From: an uncultured Oscillospiraceae bacterium
Lineage (GTDB): Bacteria > Bacillota > Clostridia > Oscillospirales > Oscillospiraceae
DNA: 24,773 nucleotides
Direction of reading: 5' to 3'
Assembly (NCBI GenBank): GCA_910588365.1
Contig: CAJUQS010000024.1
Location: 1 to 24,773 of the forward strand
Shown: one piece after another, positions 7,048 to 15,001 of the stretch
How positions within the stretch are numbered: the stretch's first letter is position 1
Layout: every line of letters begins with the position of its first letter
Translations under genes and position numbers: made by a program
Notes under the pieces: generated by a model
Database searches by the model: none
What the model saw: the letters and a program-made list of their open reading frames with translations, nothing else
What the model was told of the DNA's origin: nothing

Positions 7048-9249
7048 TTATGGCAGCAGCGCACCCTCGGGCGCCATAATCGCGCCGATATCGCTGGGCG
7101 CGAAATAGGCGTTGAGGATCTCCACGGCGGTGGAGGCCAGGGCCGCGCCGGCCTGGCCCTTCTCCAGCACCAGTGCCACGGCGATCTCCGGATCGTCAAA
7201 GGGGGCGAAGCAGATGAACACGCCGTTGGCGTTGTTGTCGCCGGTCTGGGTACTGCCGGTCTTGGCGCCGGCGGAGACGATGCAGTCGGCAAACTGGCGG
7301 GAGACGCTGCCCCTGGACACCAGATCCCCCATTCCCTTCTTCACGGCCGCCAGGGCGGCGTCAGAGATCTCCATCTGGGCGAGGACCTGGGGCTCGTGGC
7401 TGTAGAGGACGCCGCTGCCGTCGTAGGCATCCACCTCCTTGAGCAGGTGGGCATCGTAGCGGATACCGCCCCGGAGCAGTGTGGCCACATAGTTGGCCAG
7501 TTGGAGGGGGGTGACCTCAAAGAGGTGGCCGATGGCGATCTGGAGGGTATCGCCGCTGTGGTCGTACCAGGTGTCCCCTTTGGCCTGGACGTAGTCCTGG
7601 GTGATGAGGAAGCCCGTCTCCTCCCCCAGCTCAATACCCGTGGGCTGGCCCAGGCCGAAGCCGGCGGCGTACTCGTTGAGCTTCGTGGTGCCCATCATGT
7701 CGCCCATCTGGTAGAAGAAGTAGTTGCAGCTGTGGTAGAGGGCCTCGGAGACGTTGATCCTGCCGTGGGTGCCGCCGTACTGGCGGTGAATCCAGCAGCG
7801 GGGCTGGTAGTCCTTGAAGTAGGAACTGGTGAAGCGGCCCCTGGTGAGAATCTTGGTGCCCGGCTCGATGATGCCGCTCTCCAGCGCCGCCACAGCGGTG
7901 CAGGGCTTCATGGTGGAGCCCGGGGAGTAGGTGCCCCCCAGTGCCCGGTTGTACATGGGGTTGGCGGGATTTTCGTTGATGGCCTCCATGTCCTGGGTAT
8001 AGGTCCGCTGGCTGTAGGTGGGGTAGGTGGCCAGAGCCAGCACGTCCGAGGTGTCCACGCTGAGCACCGCCGCCGCCGCGCCCCGGGTGGTCATGCCGTC
8101 CTCCTCGTTCATGGCCTGCACCGCACGGCCCAAGGCGGCCTCCACCTGGGCCTGGAAGTCGATGTCAATGGTGAGCGCCACGGTGCCGCCGGGCTCGGGC
8201 TCAATGGAATAGAGCTCGCTGGTGATCTTGCCCTCCTGGTCGGTGGTGATGAGGCGGGTGCCGTTCTTGCCCCGGAGGTAGCTCTCAAAGGCCCGCTCCA
8301 CGCCGGATCTGCCCACAGAGTCGTCCAGCTGGTAGTAGTGGAGCCCGGAGGTGTCCTCCCCGGCCTCCCGGGCGGCGTTGTAGGGCTCGTTGAGCTTGTC
8401 CCGCTCCTCCCTGGACTCAAACTTTCCGGTCCGTCCCAGGATGTGGGCGGCGTAGTCGGTGTCGTACTGGCGCACCGCCTGGCGGCCCACCACCACGCCG
8501 CCGAAGGCCCCGTCGTTGAGGATGGAGATCAGCTCCACGGACACGTCCTGGGCGAAGACATAGGGCACGGTGGTGGCCCGCTGGCCCCCCAGCTTGCGCA
8601 GGGAGATCTCGTAGAGCACCCCCAGCACCAGCCGGGCCTCCTGGCTGGTGAACTCGGCGGGGATGCTGAAGTCCGTGCGCATGAGCTCAATGAGGAGGGG
8701 GGCGGCAAGGGCGGAGGAGCCCTCCAGCTGAAGCTTGCCCAGCAGGGAGGCGCTCATGAGCGGCAGGGAGGAGGCCGCCGTCAGCTCGGTGGCGGACCAG
8801 TCCCGGTCGGCCAGGAAGTTCTGCAGCCTTGTGCGCTGGGTGCCCGTTGCGGCGGCAAAGGTGTAGGTGAAGGGCGCCTCCAGGGAGACAGGCAGGCCGT
8901 CGTCCCAGGCCACGCCGTGCTCCTGGCACAGCTGGACGAGGCGCAGCACCGCCCGGGCCACGCTGGCGGCGTGCTTCTCCCCCTCCGCGTCGGGGACCTG
9001 CTCCGGGTCGAAGGTGATGGTATAGATCTCCTGGTTGGAAACCAGTATCTTGCCGTTGCGGTCGGTGATGATACCACGGGAGGTCTCCACGGTCTTGGTG
9101 GTGGTCACCTGGGTGGTGGAGCGGGCCAGATAGTCGTTGCCGTTGACGATCTGTGCATCGTAAAGGATGCCCACAAAGCAGGCCAGACAGACCAGAAAGA
9201 GGGCAATCAGCAGGGTGGATCTTCTGTGGAATTGTTTTTCGTCCTCCAC
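7048..9249 (-). CDS. mrdA: Penicillin-binding protein 2 (peptidoglycan transpeptidase)
   Basis: This 733-aa class B PBP cross-links peptidoglycan during elongation with the MreBCD machinery. An N-terminal membrane anchor (about residues 12-30) is followed by the dimerisation/pedestal region. The catalytic motifs are STMK (S445, K448), SCN (507-509) and KTGS (K663). The start is a GTG at 9249 with AGGAG 8 bases upstream; an ATG 57 bases further up has no comparable site and would add a run of basic residues. It is the last gene of maf-mreC-mreD-mrdA, separated from mreD by 444 bases of hairpin-rich DNA. A mobile-element scar abuts its 3' end without damaging it. Confidence 0.93.
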   Translation of the reverse strand: MEDEKQFHRRSTLLIALFLVCLACFVGILYDAQIVNGNDYLARSTTQVTTTKTVETSRGIITDRNGKILVSNQEIYTITFDPEQVPDAEGEKHAASVARAVLRLVQLCQEHGVAWDDGLPVSLEAPFTYTFAAATGTQRTRLQNFLADRDWSATELTAASSLPLMSASLLGKLQLEGSSALAAPLLIELMRTDFSIPAEFTSQEARLVLGVLYEISLRKLGGQRATTVPYVFAQDVSVELISILNDGAFGGVVVGRQAVRQYDTDYAAHILGRTGKFESREERDKLNEPYNAAREAGEDTSGLHYYQLDDSVGRSGVERAFESYLRGKNGTRLITTDQEGKITSELYSIEPEPGGTVALTIDIDFQAQVEAALGRAVQAMNEEDGMTTRGAAAAVLSVDTSDVLALATYPTYSQRTYTQDMEAINENPANPMYNRALGGTYSPGSTMKPCTAVAALESGIIEPGTKILTRGRFTSSYFKDYQPRCWIHRQYGGTHGRINVSEALYHSCNYFFYQMGDMMGTTKLNEYAAGFGLGQPTGIELGEETGFLITQDYVQAKGDTWYDHSGDTLQIAIGHLFEVTPLQLANYVATLLRGGIRYDAHLLKEVDAYDGSGVLYSHEPQVLAQMEISDAALAAVKKGMGDLVSRGSVSRQFADCIVSAGAKTGSTQTGDNNANGVFICFAPFDDPEIAVALVLEKGQAGAALASTAVEILNAYFAPSDIGAIMAPEGALLP

Positions 9250-9332
9250 GGGGCACTCCTTTCTTCTCTTCACGCCCTGCCGGGCGCGGGGGTAATTGTT
9301 TCTCAAACCAATCTGCCCCTGCCGGGGCGGGC

Positions 9333-9362
9333 CTCCTTTTCTTGCTCCGCCAAGAAAAGGAG
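9333..9362. repeat. Stem-loop repeat (CTTTTCTT family)
   Basis: CTCCTTTTCTTG (9333-9344) pairs perfectly with CAAGAAAAGGAG (9351-9362), and CAAAAGAAA follows, as in the copy at 3844. Confidence 0.7.
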
Positions 9363-9609
9363 CAAAAGAAAGCGGCTCAAGGGGTCCCCCCTTGAGAATC
9401 CCGAATTTGTTGTTTATTTGCCCTTTGCTGTAGCTGGGCTGACTCTACCGATGGTGCCTGCCGTTCGTCTGCCGGTGCCTATCGTCTATCCACGGGTCCT
9501 AACGGGGGCGAAGCAGCGGGGGGAGTGCTGTGACTCGCGTCATTGGGCCTACGGCCCAACGACGGATCGGGCGACGCAAGCGCTGCCGGGGGCGGCCCCG
9601 AGCGGGGTT

Positions 9610-9630
9610 CTTAGGGGCGGAGCCCCTAAG
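9610..9630. repeat. Perfect 9-bp stem-loop
   Basis: CTTAGGGGC (9610-9618), a GGA loop and GCCCCTAAG (9622-9630). It stands 9 bases from the next hairpin. Confidence 0.65.
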
Positions 9631-9639
9631 CGGGCTTTT

Positions 9640-9669
9640 GGTTACTTTTCCCGCGTGGGAAAAGTAACC
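9640..9669. repeat. Stem-loop repeat (GGTTACTTTT family)
   Basis: GGTTACTTTTCCC (9640-9652) pairs with GGGAAAAGTAACC (9657-9669) around a GCGT loop. The outer ten bases equal those of the palindrome at 320-349. Confidence 0.75.
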
Positions 9670-9693
9670 GCGGGGGGGCCGCGTAGGCCCTGA

Positions 9694-10206
9694 TCAATAA
9701 TCAACAGCGCACCGCCGGTGAATCACCCGGTAAAGCGGAAAAACCACCACAGCCGCCGGCAGGGTCAGCAGGGTCTCCTGGAGGGCAATCCGGCCCATGA
9801 GGCCCAGATACTCCCCGCCGGTGAGAATCTGCACCAGCATCCGCAGTCCGCCGGTGAGGAGAAGCCCCCCGGCGGAGACGATCAGAGCGCAGAGAAAGCC
9901 GGGTTCGATAAAGTTCTCGGCCATCATGGCGGAAAAGAGTGCGATCAGCGTAAAGGAGATGGCAAAAAATCCCTGGAAGGGCCCCGGCAGCAGCAGATCG
10001 CAGACCACTCCCAGTGCCAGGGCGAACAGCGGCCCCCGGCGGGAGCCCTCGTACATGGCCGCCGCGGCGGGCAGGATGGGGTAGAGGAAGGGCGTCACGC
10101 CCATCACCCGGATATGGCTGAGCAGCAGGGACTGGAGGGCGAACAGCAGCAGAGAGGCCAGCGCGTAGACCGTCCACTTGAAGACAACATAGCTTTTCGG
10201 CAGCAT
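9694..10206 (-). CDS. mreD: Rod shape-determining protein MreD
   Basis: This 170-aa, highly hydrophobic protein with about five membrane helices matches MreD in size and in the SRRGPLFALALGVVCDLLLPGPFQGFFAI region. MreD links MreC and the elongation synthases. GGGAGG lies 7 bases before its ATG, and the gap to the mreC stop is 24 bases, so the two are co-transcribed. The sequence ends HRRCAVDY. Confidence 0.92.
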   Translation of the reverse strand: MLPKSYVVFKWTVYALASLLLFALQSLLLSHIRVMGVTPFLYPILPAAAAMYEGSRRGPLFALALGVVCDLLLPGPFQGFFAISFTLIALFSAMMAENFIEPGFLCALIVSAGGLLLTGGLRMLVQILTGGEYLGLMGRIALQETLLTLPAAVVVFPLYRVIHRRCAVDY

Positions 10207-10230
10207 GGCAGCGCCTCCCGTTGATAAAAA

Positions 10231-11070
10231 TCAGTCCGTAATATCAAAGCTGGTGACGATAAATACCTGGGTCAGGCCGGCCAGCTCCGCCTCGGGGCGG
10301 AGCACGGCATACTGGGCCAGCCCGTTGTCGCTGGCCCGGATCTCCTCCACATAGCCGATGACCAGCTGGGAGGGGTAGTAGCCCGCGAGGCCCGATGTGA
10401 CCACCAGATCCCCGCTGACCACGTCCGGCTCCGTGCCCAGGTAGTTGAGCGCCAGCCGTCCCTCGCTCATCAAAGCGAAGTCCCCCTGGGCCACGGCCGT
10501 GGCGCCGCTGCGGAACACCAGGGCCCCGATGGAGGTCTCACTGTCCAGGACGGTGCGGACCGTGGACCAGTTGCTCCCGGCCTTCGTCACCACGCCCACC
10601 AGGCAGCCCGCCTCCGTCACCACGCAGTCGCCCACCTCCACGTCATGGGCCGTGCCCTTGTTGACCGTCAGCATACTGGACCAGTTGGAGGCGTCCTGCA
10701 CTAGGATACGGGCGGACTCGAAGTGGAGGTCCCGCCGCTGCTCCCGCAGACCGGCCAGCTCCCGCAGGCGGACGTTTTCATCCCGGTCCGCCTCCGCCTG
10801 ACGTACGCTCTCCTCCATCTCGGCGATCTTCATTTTCAGCTGCCCGTTCTCCTCCTTCAGCGCGTCAAACTCCGTCAGATACTCCGTCCAGCCGGACACG
10901 TAGCCCGAGATGGCGGCGGAGGCGGAGCGGAAGGGGGAGGCGATGATCCCCGCCAGATTGGGCAGAACGGCGGCTGAGACGGAAAAGTAGCTCATTACGC
11001 TTAGCAGCACGGCGATGACCGCCGCTGCCGCCAGAACCATGATTCCAAATTTATTGGCAGGACGCTTCAC
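10231..11070 (-). CDS. mreC: Rod shape-determining protein MreC
   Basis: This 279-aa protein has a single N-terminal membrane helix (about residues 9-32), a coiled coil (LTEFDALKEENGQLKMKIAEMEESVRQAE) and the beta-rich MreC core (LTVNKGTAHDVEVGDCVVTEAGCLVGVV). MreC scaffolds the elongasome outside the membrane. The start is the GTG at 11070, inside the maf stop (GTGA overlap), with GAGGAG just upstream; a longer ATG-started reading lies within maf and has no site of its own. Confidence 0.93.
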   Translation of the reverse strand: MKRPANKFGIMVLAAAAVIAVLLSVMSYFSVSAAVLPNLAGIIASPFRSASAAISGYVSGWTEYLTEFDALKEENGQLKMKIAEMEESVRQAEADRDENVRLRELAGLREQRRDLHFESARILVQDASNWSSMLTVNKGTAHDVEVGDCVVTEAGCLVGVVTKAGSNWSTVRTVLDSETSIGALVFRSGATAVAQGDFALMSEGRLALNYLGTEPDVVSGDLVVTSGLAGYYPSQLVIGYVEEIRASDNGLAQYAVLRPEAELAGLTQVFIVTSFDITD

Positions 11071-11660
11071 TTGGTCTCCTCCTCGGAAAAGAGCTTCACA
11101 CCAAACTCCTCCAGCATCCGCCCCAGCAGGCACAGGGGCAGTCCCATCACGTTGAAGTAGTCCCCCTGGATGCCTGTGACGAACAGGGCCGCCCTGCCCT
11201 GGACGCCGTAGGCCCCGGCCTTGTCCATGGGGTCCCCGGTGCGGATGTAGCCCCAGATCTCGTCCTGGGTCAGCTCCCGGAAGGTGACGGCGGTGGTCTC
11301 CGTCCGGGTCTCCATCCGCTCACCCCGGCACACGCTCACCCCGGTACACACCTGGTGGGTCCGGCCGGAGAGGGCGGAGAGCATGGTGTAGGCGTCCACC
11401 TGGTCCCGAGGCTTCCCCAGCCGCAGGCCGCCCAGGAACACCATGGTATCCGCGGCAATGATCAGCGCGCCGGGGTCGTCCGCCAGGGCACCGGCGGCCT
11501 TGGCCTTTTTCCGGCAGATGGAGGCGACAATCTCCTCCGGAGGCAGAGCCGGGTCGTAGCTCTCGTCCGCCTCCGGAACCAGTATCTCAAAATACTCCAC
11601 CCCGATCTGGCCCAGCAGCTGCCGCCGCCGGGGGGACTGGGAGGCTAATATGATGCGCAT
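11067..11660 (-). CDS. maf: Maf family nucleoside triphosphate pyrophosphatase
   Basis: This 197-aa protein is a Maf-type house-cleaning enzyme that hydrolyses dTTP/UTP or modified nucleotides to monophosphates. It shows SQSPRRRQLL at the start, IIAADTMV (about residues 66-73), LGKPRD, GDPMDKAGAYGVQG (about 141-154) and NVMGLPL. It precedes mreC with a 4-base overlap, the common Firmicutes arrangement. AGAGG lies upstream of the ATG. No clear promoter is seen in the hairpin-rich gap before it. Confidence 0.93.
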   Translation of the reverse strand: MRIILASQSPRRRQLLGQIGVEYFEILVPEADESYDPALPPEEIVASICRKKAKAAGALADDPGALIIAADTMVFLGGLRLGKPRDQVDAYTMLSALSGRTHQVCTGVSVCRGERMETRTETTAVTFRELTQDEIWGYIRTGDPMDKAGAYGVQGRAALFVTGIQGDYFNVMGLPLCLLGRMLEEFGVKLFSEEETK

Positions 11661-11689
11661 ATGCGTTTACCTCTGCTTTACAGGCATAC

Positions 11690-11715
11690 ATACTTTTTCT
11701 TGAAAGAAAAAGTAT
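11690..11715. repeat. Stem-loop repeat (ATACTTTTTCT family)
   Basis: ATACTTTTTCT (11690-11700), a TGAA loop and AGAAAAAGTAT (11705-11715), followed by CAAAAAGAAC. It is arranged head-to-head with the copy at 11814-11847, with two further small hairpins between (GCAAGGC/GCCTTGC near 11730 and GCGAAAC/GTTTCGC near 11780). Confidence 0.7.
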
Positions 11716-11813
11716 CAAAAAGAACTTTGGCGCAAGGCTTCCGCCTTGCTTATAGGCTTTCTGCTATCAAACAGAAGCGAAACGTCAGTTTCGCACAAAA
11801 AGTGTTTTCTTTT

Positions 11814-11847
11814 GATACTTTTCTTTTATTCATAAAAGAAAAGTATC
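11814..11847. repeat. 34-nt near-perfect palindrome (same family, inverted)
   Basis: Arms of 16 bases (11814-11829 and 11832-11847, core GATACTTTTCTTTTAT) are separated by two bases. It begins 6 bases beyond the dut stop codon, on its 3' side, so it is positioned to end or stabilise the dut transcript. Confidence 0.75.
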
Positions 11848-11853
11848 ACTGCC

Positions 11854-12300
11854 TCACCGTCCCGTGGACCCGAAGCCGCCGCTCCCCCGCTGGGTGGGGG
11901 GCAGCTCCTCGACCACCTCGATCTGCTCCCGGATCACGGGCACCACCATCAGCTGGGCCACCCGGTCCCCGGGCTGGACGGTATAGGGCGTCTGGCTCAG
12001 GTTGTGCAGCCCCGCCCCCAGCGGTCCCCGGTAGTCGCTGTCGATGACCCCGATGCCGTTGGACAGGGTGACGCCGTTTCGGATGCCCATGCTGCTGCGC
12101 ACCGCCAGGATGCCCACGTATCCCGTGGGGATGGCCACCGCCAGCCCGGTGGGGACCACCGCCTGCCCGCCAGGAGGAATGGTGAGGGGCTCGTCGATGC
12201 AGGCGTGGAGATCCAGCGCCGCCGCGCCCTGGGTGGCATAGTAGGGCAGTGGGATCTCCTTCCCGATTTTTTCCGACAGGGGCTTGATTTTCAGTTTCAT
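11854..12300 (-). CDS. dut: dUTP diphosphatase
   Basis: This 148-aa trimeric-type dUTPase hydrolyses dUTP to dUMP and pyrophosphate, keeping uracil out of DNA. All five family motifs are visible: AALDL (residue 27 on), RSSMGIRNGV (about 68-77), GVIDSDYRGPLGAGL (about 84-98), PGDRVAQLMV and the C-terminal RGSGGFGSTGR arm that closes over the active site. AAAGG lies upstream of the ATG. It follows the U32 gene by about 50 bases on the same strand. Confidence 0.95.
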   Translation of the reverse strand: MKLKIKPLSEKIGKEIPLPYYATQGAAALDLHACIDEPLTIPPGGQAVVPTGLAVAIPTGYVGILAVRSSMGIRNGVTLSNGIGVIDSDYRGPLGAGLHNLSQTPYTVQPGDRVAQLMVVPVIREQIEVVEELPPTQRGSGGFGSTGR

Positions 12301-12352
12301 AGGAAATTCCTTTACATTTTGTATAATCGTGAAAAATCTTGTTGGATCGTAG

Positions 12353-14449
12353 TCACTCCACGCCCCGGTAGAACAGCCCGCGGGTGAAGTCCGGCGGCAT
12401 ATCCTCAGTCTGCCCCAAATAGCGGCGCAATACGCCGGCGCACTCCTCCGGCGTCTCCGTGGTGAACCTCAGCCGGGCGTAGGCGAGGCCGCAACGGCGG
12501 TAGTCCGGCCTGTCGGCCAGGAAGAGGGGCTTGCTGTTTTGGATCTCGCTGCGGCAGCCGAAGGCGGGCAGGATGGGGAACACCTCCCCCTTCCGGTCCG
12601 TAAGGCTGTGGGGGGACCGGCAGGTTCCATGCAGGTTTTTCTCCCGGCAGCCCAGGCCGTTGGAGATCAGACAGTTTTCCGTCAGCATCAGGGGCAGGCG
12701 GCCATAGACGATGGCCTCGCAGGGGAGGCACTTCCGGATATCCCGCATCTGCTCGTGCCGCAGCTCAAAGGAGAGGGTTGCGCTCACCAGGCCCCAGTCC
12801 GCCAGCTGGGCCACGGAGCGGCTGTTAAAAATATTCAGCCCGAAGCCGCCCCTGGCGGGCAGTCCCAGCTCCTCCGCCAGCGCCAGCTGGCCGATGTTCT
12901 GGACGGACAGGGCGGTACAGCCCTTCTCCTTCGCCCGCTCCAACAGGCGGCGGAGCGCGGGCAGCTCGCTGTCCTTGCAGATCCGGGGCAGGGCGGCGCA
13001 GAATTCGACGCCGCGGCCCGGATAGGGCGCGATGTCGAATTCATCTATCCGCTCCGCCGGGAGGTAGACGATGGCCGGGGAGAGTCCCACCAGCTCCTCC
13101 GTCAGCTGCTCCCCCCGGAAGAGAGAGACGGTGAAGCGGGGCTCCCCGGGGCCGGCGGGGGCCTCCGGCAGGGGGGAGGCGGGGCACTCCCGCCGCCGGG
13201 GCGGCAGGGTACGGAGGGCGGCCAGTGCATTCAGGGCATCCCGCCGCAGGGCGTTGATGCCGCTGGCAGGGAGGCTGAGCCCCGGGTCCAGCGCAACCTC
13301 CACCTCTTTGGCCCGGAAAACGGTCCCTCCAGTTTTGGCAAGGCGGGCTTTTACGTCCTCCGCCTCCAGGGGCCGGGTCCGGGCGGCCTCCGGGACCGCG
13401 CCCTGGATGAGGGACCCGTTGCCGTCCCGGTCCCTGACCATCAGGCGGGCGGGGCGGCCCGCCTGGATCTCCGCCGAGAGGGTCACGGGCACGGTGCGCA
13501 TATCCTCCCGGTCATAGGCGGCCTTGGCCGAGCGGAACAGCTCCTCCGGGTCGGGGGCGTTCTCTCTGCGGGTTCCGAACATGTCCGGGCCGGTCTTTCC
13601 CTGCCAGTAGCCGTCCGTAAAGCCGTCCCGGCTGAAGGCCAGCTCCAGCTGGCGCAGCTCCTCCGCCGCGGGACGGCGGTTCTCCTTCAACAGGGCGGCG
13701 TAGATCCGGGTGATGACGGCCACGTACCCCGGCCGCTTCATCCGGCCCTCCAGCTTCAGGATGGAGACGCCCATGTCCGCCAGCTCGGCCAGGTGATCCG
13801 CAAGGCAGGCGTCCTTCAGGCTCAGGGGGTGGCCCGTCCTCCCGCCGTCCAGCCGGTAGGGCAGGCGGCAGGGCTGGGCGCACAGGCCCCGGTTGCCGCT
13901 GCGCTGGCCGATGAGGGCGCTCATGGCGCACTGGCCGGACCAGCACATGCACAGCGCACCGTGGGCAAAGACCTCAATGGCGATGGGGCTGCGGCGGCAG
14001 ATGAACCGGATGTCCTCCCCGGAGAGCTCCCGGCCCAGCACCACGCATTTCATCCCCAGCTCCGCCGCCCGCTCCACCCCGGCCAGGGAGTGGACCGTCA
14101 TCTGGGTGGACCCGTGGAGGGGCAGGTCGGGGGTGATCTCCCGGGCCAGGGCGGCCAGGCCCCAATCCTGGACGATGACCCCGTCCACGCCCCACCGGCT
14201 GGCCCGCCGCAGCATCTCCGCCCCGGCCTCCAGCTCCCGGTCCGAGGGCAGGGTGTTGAGGGTCAGGTAGAGCTTCGCGCCCCGGAGATGGCAGTACTTC
14301 ACCGCCTCCGGCAGCTCCTCCTCGGTAAAATTTTTCGCGCCCCGGCGGGCGTTGAGGGCTCCGCAGCCCAGATACACCGCGTCCGCGCCGTTCTGCACGG
14401 CGGCCGCCATGGCCTCCCAGCGGCCGGCGGGGGATAACAGCTCGATCAT
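12353..14449 (-). CDS. U32 family peptidase-like protein (long form with C-terminal extension)
   Basis: This 698-aa protein starts MIELLSPAGRWEAMAAAVQNGADAVYLG, the classic U32 opening. It carries the cysteine signature HGALCMCWSGQCAMSALIG...NRGLCAQPCRLPY, with C167, C174, C190 and C194 as likely iron-sulfur ligands. Although called peptidases, several U32 members (RlhA, TrhP) hydroxylate RNA bases and others act in ubiquinone synthesis; the long clostridial form also has a further domain after about residue 380. RNA modification is more likely than proteolysis here, but this is inferred. Its ATG overlaps the zapA stop (ATGA), indicating coupling. Confidence 0.9.
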   Translation of the reverse strand: MIELLSPAGRWEAMAAAVQNGADAVYLGCGALNARRGAKNFTEEELPEAVKYCHLRGAKLYLTLNTLPSDRELEAGAEMLRRASRWGVDGVIVQDWGLAALAREITPDLPLHGSTQMTVHSLAGVERAAELGMKCVVLGRELSGEDIRFICRRSPIAIEVFAHGALCMCWSGQCAMSALIGQRSGNRGLCAQPCRLPYRLDGGRTGHPLSLKDACLADHLAELADMGVSILKLEGRMKRPGYVAVITRIYAALLKENRRPAAEELRQLELAFSRDGFTDGYWQGKTGPDMFGTRRENAPDPEELFRSAKAAYDREDMRTVPVTLSAEIQAGRPARLMVRDRDGNGSLIQGAVPEAARTRPLEAEDVKARLAKTGGTVFRAKEVEVALDPGLSLPASGINALRRDALNALAALRTLPPRRRECPASPLPEAPAGPGEPRFTVSLFRGEQLTEELVGLSPAIVYLPAERIDEFDIAPYPGRGVEFCAALPRICKDSELPALRRLLERAKEKGCTALSVQNIGQLALAEELGLPARGGFGLNIFNSRSVAQLADWGLVSATLSFELRHEQMRDIRKCLPCEAIVYGRLPLMLTENCLISNGLGCREKNLHGTCRSPHSLTDRKGEVFPILPAFGCRSEIQNSKPLFLADRPDYRRCGLAYARLRFTTETPEECAGVLRRYLGQTEDMPPDFTRGLFYRGVE

Positions 14450-14772
14450 TTCTTGTTCTGGAGCCGCTGCTGGAGCTTGATGACCTCCCGCTTGCACTCG
14501 CTCAGCTCGTTTTTCGCCTTGTTCGCGTCATCCAGGTAGCCCTTGAGCTGACTGCGCAGGCTCTCCGTGCTGGCCTGCTGCTTGAGCAGCTCGTCGGCCA
14601 GATTGGCGGCGGCCAGCACGGCGGCGTCAGTGCGGCTGACCCGGCCGGAGGCCATGATCTCGCTCATCTTCCCGTCCACCAGTGCCGCCACCTTCTGCAT
14701 ATAGGAGGGGTTCTCCTCAGCCAGCAGGGTATAGTCGCCGCCGCAGATGCTGACGGTAATCCGATTCGCCAT
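14446..14772 (-). CDS. zapA: Cell division protein ZapA
   Basis: This 108-aa protein has the ZapA opening ANRITVSICGGDYTLLAEENPSYMQKVAALVD, then an alanine-rich helix and a C-terminal coiled coil (LSECKREVIKLQQRL). ZapA binds and bundles FtsZ filaments. The ATG at 14772 has AGGAGG 9 bases upstream; an in-frame ATG 18 bases earlier would include the binding site itself. An extended -10 promoter lies at 14820-14847. Pairing with a U32 gene is common in Firmicutes. Confidence 0.93.
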   Translation of the reverse strand: MANRITVSICGGDYTLLAEENPSYMQKVAALVDGKMSEIMASGRVSRTDAAVLAAANLADELLKQQASTESLRSQLKGYLDDANKAKNELSECKREVIKLQQRLQNKK

Positions 14773-14819
14773 AGCAGTTCCTCCTCTCATCTCTTAACGT
14801 ATAAAATAATTCATCATAA

Positions 14820-14847
14820 AGTATACCAGATTTTGCCGGAAAAGCAA
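14820..14847 (-). promoter_or_regulatory. Promoter of the zapA-U32 unit
   Basis: On the minus strand TTGCTT (14847-14842), a 16-base spacer ending TGG and TATACT (14825-14820) give an extended -10 promoter about 50 bases before zapA. Confidence 0.7.
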
Positions 14848-14918
14848 TTGGGAATCTGTAAATGAATGGTGAATTTCTTTGGGTTTCCCCGGCGGGCACG
14901 CGTCCGCCGGGAGAGAAA

Positions 14919-14967
14919 TGACGCAATCCATTTCCCGACAGGCTTTTTCTTCCAGCCCTGCTACAAT
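14919..14967 (+). promoter_or_regulatory. spoIIE promoter with 21-bp spacer and candidate 0A boxes
   Basis: TACAAT (14962-14967) is preceded by CCGACA (14935-14940), with exactly 21 bases between. Spo0A-activated sigma-A promoters of spoIIE and spoIIG in Bacillus have unusually wide spacers of this size. TGACGCA (14919-14925) is one base from the 0A-box core TGNCGAA, and CCCGACA is a weaker reverse match. Confidence 0.55.
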
Positions 14968-15001
14968 GGACCCCAAGACCAAATGACGAGGGGGACAAGC
15001 T

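Larger units (their letters stand above)
9250..9693. other. Hairpin-rich 444-bp gap between mreD and PBP2
   Basis: No gene is supported here. The gap contains three clear stem-loops (9333-9362, 9610-9630, 9640-9669) and GC-rich segments such as GGGCC-tac-GGCCC near 9546-9556. Two of the hairpins belong to families repeated elsewhere in the window. Since both flanking genes point the same way, the hairpins may reduce or process mreD-mrdA readthrough. Confidence 0.6.

Noticed and set aside
9250..9306. ATG start for PBP2 at 9306
   Set aside because: No ribosome binding site precedes it. The GTG at 9249 has AGGAG at 8 bases and gives a normal N-terminus.
6934..9693. Very long open frame (about 900 codons) antisense to PBP2
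   Set aside because: It mirrors mrdA in high-GC DNA, has no ribosome binding site, is full of low-complexity Gly/Val/His stretches and crosses into hairpin-rich spacer. It is a shadow of PBP2.
12539..14437. Long plus-strand frame opposite the U32 gene
   Set aside because: Composition is Gly/Ala/Gln-rich without a recognisable domain, and the opposite strand encodes a clear U32 protein with family motifs.
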